Of a stretch of DNA of 5,257 nucleotides, positions 1 through 4,835 are shown piece by piece. The position numbers were made by a program, and so were the translations under genes. The notes under the pieces are model-generated. The model had not been told where the DNA came from. It made no database searches and worked only from the letters and a program-made list of their open reading frames with translations. The number at the start of each line of letters is the position of its first letter. Positions within the stretch are counted from its first letter, which is position 1. Origin of the DNA: Comamonadaceae bacterium (GTDB taxonomy: Bacteria > Pseudomonadota > Gammaproteobacteria > Burkholderiales > Burkholderiaceae_C); contig CANIDW010000139.1 of NCBI GenBank assembly GCA_947466165.1, positions 1 to 5,257 of the forward strand, written 5' to 3'.

Positions 1-377
1 ACCCACACGCCGATCAACAGCAGCATCGGTCCCCAGCTGACCAGCAAGGTCATGAGGAAAGAGCTTTCTTCGCGTGGCTTGACGTCGAACTTAACGTCAT
101 TGGCAATCAGGTCGCCGACCAGACCACGGTCCAGGTAGGTGGCGGTGGTGCGGATGCGTCGGTCATCAGTGGTGACAGCAACGATTTCAGTGCCGCCCTG
201 ACCTTCCGCAATGGTGGCTGACTTGATACGCTTGCCTCGCACTTCCTCCAGGAAGTCGGAATAGCCCAGGTAGTTGGCGCTGGCGCCGGAGCGAGTGTCA
301 AACTGCTTGAACACGGTGAACAAGACCATGCCAATCATCAACCAGACCGCAATTTTTGAAAACCACTGATTATTCAA
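1..377 (-). CDS. ftsH: FtsH, ATP-dependent zinc metalloprotease (N-terminal part, cut by window edge)
   Basis: FtsH is a hexameric inner-membrane AAA+ protease that degrades misfolded membrane proteins and short-lived cytoplasmic regulators. Only 125 codons are present. The translation begins MNNQWFSKIAVWLMIGMVLF, the usual start of betaproteobacterial FtsH. Visible parts are a first membrane segment (about residues 8-24), a periplasmic domain (about 25-105, including a YSDFLEEV stretch) and the beginning of the second membrane segment (from about 106, FLMTLLVSWGPMLLLIGVW). The AAA+ module and HEXXH protease site lie outside the window. The start is TTG at 377-375. It is chosen because protein similarity begins exactly there and a GGAG ribosome-binding site lies 6 nt upstream. 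The gene follows rlmE in the same direction after 148 bp, as in many proteobacteria. A sigma-32-like promoter lies in that gap. The family assignment is from recognition of the N-terminus, not from the catalytic domain. Confidence 0.93.
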   Translation of the reverse strand, partial: MNNQWFSKIAVWLMIGMVLFTVFKQFDTRSGASANYLGYSDFLEEVRGKRIKSATIAEGQGGTEIVAVTTDDRRIRTTATYLDRGLVGDLIANDVKFDVKPREESSFLMTLLVSWGPMLLLIGVW

Positions 378-383
378 GGAAGA

Positions 384-387
384 CTCC
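384..387 (-). promoter_or_regulatory. Shine-Dalgarno site of ftsH (fixes the TTG start)
   Basis: Reading the minus strand, GGAG at 387-384 is followed by 6 nt and then the TTG at 377-375. There is no in-frame ATG nearby that keeps the conserved N-terminus, so this site supports the non-ATG start. Confidence 0.7.
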
Positions 388-406
388 GTTGTAGGTACAA
401 AAGCGC

Positions 407-434
407 AGATGCGCCTGATTTTAGAGCTTTCAAG
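407..434 (-). promoter_or_regulatory. Candidate heat-shock (sigma-32) promoter of ftsH
   Basis: On the minus strand CTTGAAA (434-428) is followed by a 14-nt spacer and CGCATCT (413-407). The enterobacterial sigma-32 consensus is CTTGAAA, 13-15 nt, CCCATNT, so the -35 is perfect and the -10 differs at one of its six defined positions. Transcription would begin near position 400, giving a leader of roughly 20-25 nt before the TTG start and including the GGAG site. E. coli ftsH is a sigma-32 regulon member. Here the site is inside the rlmE-ftsH gap, so ftsH could be induced independently of rlmE. I saw no convincing sigma-70 promoter in this gap. The call rests on motif match and gene identity only. 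Confidence 0.6.
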
Positions 435-525
435 AGCAACAGCCTGAGCATACCAAGGCTTCAGCCACGCCGCAGAAGCGGTTTTTAGGCCAATTTAAGG
501 GTTAACACCGTCGCGAAAAGGCCTT

Positions 526-1191
526 TCAGGGTGGGTTTTTCAGGCCCATACCGACCAGGAATGTCTCTGAAGAACCGGGCCTGGAGGCCTTCGGTTTGAT
601 GGGCTTGACCACCTTGAAGACCGACTTAAAGAGCTTGACCAGGTCGCTGTAACCGCTGCCATGGAACAGCTTAACCACCAGCGCGCCATCGCTCTTGATG
701 TGTTTTTGCGCAAATTCAAGGGCCAACTCCACCAGGTGCGTGATGCGGGCGGCATCGGCGGTTTCGATACCCGACAGGTTAGGCGCCATGTCCGAGACCA
801 CCACATCGACCTTGCGGCCCGGGTCCAGCGCGGCCTCGAGTTGCGCCAGCACCTCGGCTTCGCGAAAGTCGCCCTGAATAAACACCACCCCTTCGACCGG
901 GTCCATGGGCAGCAAGTCCAGCGCAATGATGCGGCCGTTGAGCTCACCCACCGCAGCGCCCACCGGCGACAAGCGCCGCCGCACGTACTGGCTCCAGGCG
1001 CCCGGCGTGCTGCCCAGGTCCACCACGGTGTAGCCCGGTTTGATCAGACCCAGGCTCTCGTCAATTTCCTTGAGTTTGTAGGCGGCACGTGCGCGGTAAC
1101 CCTCGGACTTGGCCAGTTTCACGTAGGTGTCGTTGACATGGTCGTTCAACCAGGCCTTGTTCACCTTTTTGCTTTGCGTCTTAACTTTCAT
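526..1191 (-). CDS. rlmE: RlmE, 23S rRNA 2'-O-ribose (U2552) methyltransferase
   Basis: RlmE (RrmJ/FtsJ) uses S-adenosylmethionine to methylate the 2'-hydroxyl of U2552 in the 23S A-loop late in 50S assembly. The 221-residue product is slightly longer than the E. coli enzyme (about 209). The SAM-binding motif I is [12 protein letters not shown] (58-69). The acidic motif DLLPMDP (92-98) and GDFRE (107-111) follow. The catalytic K-D-K-E tetrad is intact as K39 (YKLKEI), D134 (SDMAPN), K174 ([10 protein letters not shown]) and E209 (SSETFLV). The start at 1191 ([14 protein letters not shown]) is chosen by family similarity. An in-frame ATG at 1200 (three codons earlier) is possible and has a G-run just upstream, while the far-upstream extension to 1281 overlaps the start of yhbY and looks unlike the family. 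A segment after motif I (about residues 74-86) appears a few residues longer than in E. coli. It lies upstream of ftsH and is divergent from yhbY. Confidence 0.95.
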   Translation of the reverse strand: MKVKTQSKKVNKAWLNDHVNDTYVKLAKSEGYRARAAYKLKEIDESLGLIKPGYTVVDLGSTPGAWSQYVRRRLSPVGAAVGELNGRIIALDLLPMDPVEGVVFIQGDFREAEVLAQLEAALDPGRKVDVVVSDMAPNLSGIETADAARITHLVELALEFAQKHIKSDGALVVKLFHGSGYSDLVKLFKSVFKVVKPIKPKASRPGSSETFLVGMGLKNPP

Positions 1192-1205
1192 AAGCCCCAT
1201 TGTCC

Positions 1206-1224
1206 CCCGCCGGGGCCTGGCGGG
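1206..1224. repeat. GC-rich inverted repeat in the rlmE/yhbY divergent spacer
   Basis: CCCGCC (1206-1211) and GGCGGG (1219-1224) form a perfect 6-bp inverted repeat around a 7-nt spacer. It lies in the 55-bp gap between the divergent starts of rlmE (1191) and yhbY (1247). In an rlmE transcript starting upstream of it, the hairpin would end about 14 nt before the ATG at 1191 and sit next to the only G-rich, Shine-Dalgarno-like stretch. Whether it is an operator, an mRNA structure or chance in GC-rich DNA cannot be told from the sequence. Confidence 0.35.
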
Positions 1225-1234
1225 CGTATGCGTC

Positions 1235-1240
1235 GATAAT
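1235..1240 (+). promoter_or_regulatory. Candidate -10 box of yhbY, spaced for leaderless transcription
   Basis: GATAAT matches the sigma-70 -10 consensus TATAAT at five of six positions. Its end is 6 nt before the yhbY ATG, so transcription from the usual +7 position would begin on or next to the A of the start codon. No Shine-Dalgarno sequence lies between it and the ATG, which fits a leaderless mRNA. No good -35 hexamer or TGn extension is present, so the promoter is only moderately supported. Confidence 0.45.
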
Positions 1241-1246
1241 TGCAGC

Positions 1247-1723
1247 ATGGCCCAAATAATCCTCACCCCTGCCCAGCGCAAAGATCACCGCGCCGAAGCG
1301 CATCACCTCAACCCCGTGGTCATGATCGGCTCTGACGGCCTGACAGACGCCGTCAAGAAAGAAACCGACGCTGCACTCAAGGCCCACGGCCTCATCAAGA
1401 TTCGCGTGCTGTCGGACGACCGCACCGGGCGTGACAGCATTTTTCACACCCTGGCAGACGAACTGAACGCCGCCCCCATACAGCACATCGGCAAGCTCTT
1501 GCTGCTCTGGCGTCCCGCTGTGCCCAAAGAAAAGAAGGTCAGCGAAGACCGCATGGCCGGCCCGCGTGATGTCAAAGTACTCAAGAACAGCAGCCGCTAC
1601 GGCCAGCGTCCCGAGGTCAAAACCCTGCGGGTGCTCGGCAACCAGCGCCTGACCCCGGGGGGCAGCGTCAAGCGGGCCAAAAAACCCAAACAGCGCAGCC
1701 TCAAAAAATCAGCACAGGACTGA
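1247..1723 (+). CDS. yhbY: YhbY family RNA-binding protein (CRM domain) with basic C-terminal tail
   Basis: YhbY is a small CRM-domain protein (KH-like fold) that associates with pre-50S ribosomal particles. The 158-residue product carries the whole CRM domain in residues 1-90: [20 protein letters not shown], then the GxxG RNA-binding loop GSDG (28-31), then LIKIRV (49-54) and the closing [11 protein letters not shown] (80-90). The E. coli protein stops soon after this point (about 97 residues). Here a tail of 68 residues follows, with 20 lysines or arginines and 6 acidic residues, probably disordered and RNA-contacting. The start at 1247 is chosen because similarity begins at [10 protein letters not shown]; a longer frame from 1127 runs antisense through rlmE and has no family similarity. 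There is no Shine-Dalgarno site. The gene is divergent from rlmE, a conserved arrangement, and is followed 41 bp later by prlC with no obvious terminator, so the two may be co-transcribed. Confidence 0.93.
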   Translation: MAQIILTPAQRKDHRAEAHHLNPVVMIGSDGLTDAVKKETDAALKAHGLIKIRVLSDDRTGRDSIFHTLADELNAAPIQHIGKLLLLWRPAVPKEKKVSEDRMAGPRDVKVLKNSSRYGQRPEVKTLRVLGNQRLTPGGSVKRAKKPKQRSLKKSAQD

Positions 1724-1764
1724 ATCTGCACACTTTTTTAGCGCAACATCCCAGCTCAGACGCC

Positions 1765-3792
1765 ATGACCAACCCCTTGCTTGCCACCGCCCCGCTGCCC
1801 CTGTTTGACCAAATCAAGCCCGAGCATGTCAGCGCCGCCATGGATGAACTGCTGGCCCGTGCCGAAGCGGCTTTGAGCGAAGTCACCCAGGCCGGTTTCC
1901 CGGCCAGCTGGACCGGCATCTCGCGGGTGCTGGACGTCGCCACCGAAAACCTCAGCCGCGCCTGGGGCGCCGTCAGCCACCTCAACAGCGTGGCCGACAC
2001 ACCTGAACTGCGTGTCGCCTACAACGCCGCCCTGCCGCGTGTCACTGAGTTCTGGACCCGGCTGGGCGCCGACGAGCGCCTGTACGCCAAGTACAAAGCC
2101 ATTGAAATCAGCAGCCTGAACGCCGAGCAGCGCCAGGCTCATAAAAACGCCGTGCGCAACTTTGTGCTGTCGGGCGCCGAGTTGCAAGGCCAAGACCGCG
2201 TGCGCTTTGCCGAGATTCAAGAGCGCCAGGCGGAGTTGAGCCAAAAATTCAGCGAAAACGCCTTGGACGCCACCGAAGCCTTTGCCTACTACGCGCAACT
2301 TGCCGACCTGGACGGCGTGCCGCAGGACGTCATTGATGCCGCCCTGAGCCAGGCCCTGGCCGAAAGTCAAAGCGGCTACAAGCTCACGCTGAAAATGCCC
2401 AGCTACCTGCCCGTGATGCAATTTGCCCGCAGCAGCGCCCTGCGTGAAACGCTTTACCGCGCTTACAACACCCGCGCCAGCGACCAGTCAAATCATGAGC
2501 ACAGCCAGTTTGACAACAGCGCCATCATGGCGGAGATACTGGCCTTGCGACTCGAAGAATCGCGCCTGCTGGGTTATCAGAACTTTGGCGAGGTGTCGGT
2601 GGTGGCCAAGATGGCCGACTCGCCCGAACAGGTGATCAGCTTCTTGCGTGACTTGGCCCGCCGTGCCCGACCGTATGCCGAAAAAGACGTGGCCGACCTG
2701 CGCGCCTTTGCCGCCGAGCACCTGAAGCTGAGCAACCCGCAACCCTGGGACTACGCCTACATCGGCGAAAAACTCAAAGAAGCGCGTTACGCCTTCAGCG
2801 AGCAGGAAGTCAAACAGTACTTCACCGCCCCCAAAGTGCTGGAAGGGCTTTTCAAGATTGTTGAAACCCTGTTTGACGTGCACCTGGCCAAAGACACAGC
2901 GCCGGTGTGGAAGCCTGAGGTGCTGTTTTACCGCATTGAGCGCGCCGGCCAGTTGATCGGCCAGTTCTACCTGGACCAACCGGCCCGCACCGGCAAACGC
3001 GGCGGCGCCTGGATGGACGACGTGCGCGCCCGCTGGCTGCGCCCCGACACCGGCCAGTTGCAAACCCCGGTGGCGCACCTGGTCTGCAACTTCGCCGAAG
3101 GCGTGGCCGGCAAGCCCGCCCTGCTCACTCACGACGACGTGACCACCCTGTTCCATGAGTTCGGCCACGGCCTGCACCACATGCTCACGCAGGTCAACGA
3201 GCGCGATGTCTCGGGCATCAGCGGTGTGGAGTGGGACGCCGTCGAGCTGCCCAGCCAGTTCATGGAAAACTTCTGCTGGGAGTGGGACGTGCTCAAGCAC
3301 ATGACCGCCCATGTAGACACCGGCGAGCCACTGCCGCGAGCGCTGTTTGACAAAATGACAGCCGCCAAAAACTTCCAGAGCGGCATGCAGACGCTGCGCC
3401 AGGTTGAGTTCTCACTGTTTGACATGTTGCTGCACACGCAAGGCGAGGGCAGCAAAGACGTCATGGCGTTGTTGGCCGAAGTGCGCGCTGAAGTGGCGGT
3501 CATCCAGGCCCCGCCATACAGCCGCCCGGCGCACACCTTCAGCCACATCTTTTCCGGCGGTTACGCCGCCGGTTACTACAGCTACAAATGGGCAGAGGTG
3601 CTGTCAGCCGACGCCTACGCTGCGTTTGAAGAATCTTCCAGCGGCGCTGCGGCCAATGTCGAAACCGGCCGCAAATACCGCGAAGCCATCCTGGAAGCCG
3701 GCGGCAGCCGCCCCGCCATGGAGTCCTTCAAGGCTTTTCGCGGCCGCGAGCCGAGCATTGATGCCTTGATGCGGCATCAGGGCATGGCTTGA
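1765..3792 (+). CDS. prlC: Oligopeptidase A, M3-family zinc metallopeptidase
   Basis: This 675-residue protein matches the length and layout of E. coli oligopeptidase A (PrlC/OpdA, about 680), a cytoplasmic thimet-oligopeptidase relative that cleaves short peptides left by ATP-dependent proteases and degrades cleaved signal peptides. The N-terminus (MTNPLLATAPLPLFDQIKPEHV) is typical and fixes the start at 1765. The long helical N-terminal half is followed by the zinc site HEFGH (464-468; H464 and H468 ligands, E465 catalytic) and the third ligand E494 in DAVELPSQFMEN. The substrate-binding block HTFSHIFSGGYAAGYYSY (590-607) is intact with its His and Tyr residues. All key residues are present, so the enzyme should be active. 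No signal peptide is seen. The ribosome-binding site is not recognisable in the 41 bp after yhbY. In E. coli prlC is heat-shock induced; I saw no sigma-32 site directly upstream here. The gene converges on the isomerase gene across a repeat cluster. Confidence 0.96.
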   Translation: MTNPLLATAPLPLFDQIKPEHVSAAMDELLARAEAALSEVTQAGFPASWTGISRVLDVATENLSRAWGAVSHLNSVADTPELRVAYNAALPRVTEFWTRLGADERLYAKYKAIEISSLNAEQRQAHKNAVRNFVLSGAELQGQDRVRFAEIQERQAELSQKFSENALDATEAFAYYAQLADLDGVPQDVIDAALSQALAESQSGYKLTLKMPSYLPVMQFARSSALRETLYRAYNTRASDQSNHEHSQFDNSAIMAEILALRLEESRLLGYQNFGEVSVVAKMADSPEQVISFLRDLARRARPYAEKDVADLRAFAAEHLKLSNPQPWDYAYIGEKLKEARYAFSEQEVKQYFTAPKVLEGLFKIVETLFDVHLAKDTAPVWKPEVLFYRIERAGQLIGQFYLDQPARTGKRGGAWMDDVRARWLRPDTGQLQTPVAHLVCNFAEGVAGKPALLTHDDVTTLFHEFGHGLHHMLTQVNERDVSGISGVEWDAVELPSQFMENFCWEWDVLKHMTAHVDTGEPLPRALFDKMTAAKNFQSGMQTLRQVEFSLFDMLLHTQGEGSKDVMALLAEVRAEVAVIQAPPYSRPAHTFSHIFSGGYAAGYYSYKWAEVLSADAYAAFEESSSGAAANVETGRKYREAILEAGGSRPAMESFKAFRGREPSIDALMRHQGMA

Positions 3793-3805
3793 AGCCAGGG
3801 GATGG

Positions 3806-3825
3806 ATCCCCGCATGCGCGAGGAT
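3806..3825 (+). repeat. Interspersed palindromic repeat, copy 1 (dRS3/REP-like)
   Basis: ATCCCCGCATGCGCGAGGAT is a 20-bp imperfect palindrome: 8-bp arms with one mismatch around the 4-nt loop ATGC. It is flanked by GATGG on the left and GACGG on the right. The same architecture appears in inverted orientation at 3897-3916. It begins 13 bp after the prlC stop codon. Its size and layout resemble the Neisseria dRS3 repeat and similar betaproteobacterial dispersed repeats. It may act as a 3'-end mRNA structure for prlC, but it lacks a following T-tract. Confidence 0.7.
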
Positions 3826-3840
3826 GACGGATCTGCAGTG

Positions 3841-3894
3841 TCATTCCTGCCTCACTCGTCATTCCTGCCTCACTCGTCATTCCTGCCTCACTCG
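3841..3894. repeat. Three perfect 18-bp tandem repeats made of half a palindromic element
   Basis: The unit TCATTCCTGCCTCACTCG is repeated three times without a mismatch (3841-3858, 3859-3876, 3877-3894). A fourth partial unit (TCATTCCTGC, 3895-3904) runs straight into the full palindrome at 3897-3916. Each unit contains one arm plus flank of that palindrome (on the minus strand GCAGGAATGACG) followed by AGTGAG, so the array looks like serial duplication of a half element. The 18-bp length preserves reading frame, so open frames run through the array on both strands; I do not regard them as genes. Confidence 0.9.
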
Positions 3895-3896
3895 TC

Positions 3897-3916
3897 ATTC
3901 CTGCGTAGGCAGGAAT
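3897..3916 (-). repeat. Interspersed palindromic repeat, copy 2 (dRS3/REP-like), inverted to copy 1
   Basis: ATTCCTGCGTAGGCAGGAAT has perfect 8-bp arms (ATTCCTGC / GCAGGAAT) around GTAG. On the minus strand it is flanked by GATGG before and GACGA after, matching the flanks of copy 1 (3806-3825) on the plus strand. The Neisseria dRS3 core is ATTCCC, 8 nt, GGGAAT; this copy differs from it at one base in each arm. The hairpin lies between convergent genes and could protect or end transcripts from either side, but neither strand has the poly-T of an intrinsic terminator. Confidence 0.75.
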
Positions 3917-3920
3917 CCAT

Positions 3921-3951
3921 CCCATCCCATCCCCGCCCCCGCTCCATCCCC
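3921..3951 (-). other. G-rich tract with G-quadruplex potential just after the isomerase stop codon
   Basis: On the minus strand five runs of three or more G occur in 31 nt: GGGG (3951-3948, starting with the last base of the TAG stop), GGGGG (3940-3936), GGGG (3934-3931), GGG (3928-3926) and GGG (3923-3921). The loops between them are 7, 1, 2 and 2 nt, which fits the G3+N1-7 rule for intramolecular quadruplexes. It would lie in the 3' untranslated region of the isomerase mRNA, next to palindrome copy 2. Folding is predicted from the pattern only. Confidence 0.5.
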
Positions 3952-4784
3952 TACTGGCGCATCCAGCCCAGCCCGGCGCTGGTGCCGCCCGGCTGACCGC
4001 CTTTCAGTGGGCGGTATTCGCAGCCCACCCAGCCTTGCCAGCCACAGGCGGCTGAGACTTCGTCGATCACCTTGAACACATACGCGTAGTTCAGCTCGCC
4101 GATGTCGGGTTCGTGGCGCTCGGGCACGCCGGCGATCTGGAAGTGACCGACCCGGCCGGTGGGCAGGTACTGGCGGATTTTCATGGCCACGTCGCCTTCA
4201 ACAATCTGGCAGTGGTACAGGTCCATCTGCACCTTCAAATTAGGCGCGCCGACTGCCGCCACCACCTCATGGGCGTGGTCTTGCCGGTTGAGAAAAAACC
4301 CGGGCACGTCGCGCGTGTTGATCGGCTCGATCAGCACGTCGCGCCCACGGCTAGCGGCCTGCGCGGCGGCCCAGCGCAAATTGGCCACGTAGAGCGGTTG
4401 CAATTCTTCACGCGTCTGATCATCCGGCACCAGGCCGGCCATGAGGTGAATGCGCGGGCAGTCGAGTGCGTCGGCATAGTCCAGCGCCATCTGCACGCCA
4501 ATGCGGAACTCAGCCTCACGTCCGGCCACCGCCGCCGTGCCGCGCACACCGGCTTTGTCCCAGGCGTGCGCAATGCTGTCGGCATCCGTCCCACCCGCCG
4601 GCGCATTAAACAGCACTTGCTGCAAACCATTGCCCTGGAGGCGTGCCGCCAGTTCTTGCGGGCGCCAGGCGTAGGGAAAGAGGTACTCAACGGCCTCGAA
4701 ACCGTCTTTGGCCGCCGCTTCAAAGCGCTCCAGAAAAGGCAGCTCGGGGTACATCAAAGAAAGATTGGCGGCAAATTGGGGCAT
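3951..4784 (-). CDS. hyi: Hydroxypyruvate isomerase family protein (probable 2-oxo-tetronate isomerase)
   Basis: The 277-residue product is a TIM-barrel sugar isomerase of the Hyi/OtnI family (E. coli Hyi about 258). Hyi interconverts hydroxypyruvate and tartronate semialdehyde; OtnI isomerises 2-oxo-tetronates in threonate/erythronate breakdown. The start [21 protein letters not shown] is typical. The likely metal and catalytic residues are E153 (LIEPIN), D188 and H191 (MDLYHCQ), Q216 (GHFQIA) and E256 (VGCEYRP), all in the expected order, so the site appears complete. Around residues 64-82 there are about ten more residues than I recall in E. coli Hyi. The sequence resembles Hyi in the [13 protein letters not shown] region, but the neighbouring otnC-like gene 51 bp upstream favours an OtnI role; substrate cannot be settled from sequence. 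No Shine-Dalgarno site is visible before the ATG, although family similarity starts exactly there. The stop is TAG. The gene converges on prlC. Confidence 0.92.
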   Translation of the reverse strand: MPQFAANLSLMYPELPFLERFEAAAKDGFEAVEYLFPYAWRPQELAARLQGNGLQQVLFNAPAGGTDADSIAHAWDKAGVRGTAAVAGREAEFRIGVQMALDYADALDCPRIHLMAGLVPDDQTREELQPLYVANLRWAAAQAASRGRDVLIEPINTRDVPGFFLNRQDHAHEVVAAVGAPNLKVQMDLYHCQIVEGDVAMKIRQYLPTGRVGHFQIAGVPERHEPDIGELNYAYVFKVIDEVSAACGWQGWVGCEYRPLKGGQPGGTSAGLGWMRQ

Positions 4785-4835
4785 GGCGTGGGCTGAATAA
4801 AAAATTAAAAGGTGGCTAAGTAGCGCTTGAAGGTC

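Noticed and set aside
468..486. Plus-strand hairpin CCGC-AGAA-GCGG followed by TTTTT, resembling an intrinsic terminator
   Set aside because: The stem is only 4 bp (5 with a G-U pair) and no plus-strand gene ends here; both neighbours are on the minus strand, where the T-run lies on the wrong side.
1127..1246. Upstream extension of the yhbY frame adding 40 residues
   Set aside because: The extension lies antisense to the conserved N-terminus of rlmE and has no family similarity; YhbY similarity starts at the ATG at 1247.
1701..1740. Possible terminator between yhbY and prlC (A-run and T-run flanking a TCAG/CTGA pairing)
   Set aside because: The GC stem is only 4 bp with a 7-nt loop and is AT-poorly stacked; I judge it too weak to end transcription, so co-transcription with prlC remains likely.
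2488..3312. Long minus-strand open frames inside prlC (2488-3312 and 1756-2421) and the plus-strand frames inside rlmE and the isomerase gene
   Set aside because: They are shadow frames caused by GC-rich codon bias; they lie opposite well-conserved enzyme sequences and show no recognisable protein features.
3840..3904. Possible CRISPR array in the repeat cluster
   Set aside because: The 18-bp units are directly adjacent with no unique spacers, and no cas gene is nearby.
3728..3925. Open frame on the minus strand with GWIPAYAGMT, repeated SEAGMT and RHPRACGDP peptides, and matching plus-strand frames at 3802-3996 and 3824-4075
   Set aside because: These frames are translations of the palindromic repeat and its 18-bp units, which stay open because 18 is a multiple of three. 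Such peptides recur in spurious hypothetical proteins wherever this repeat type occurs.
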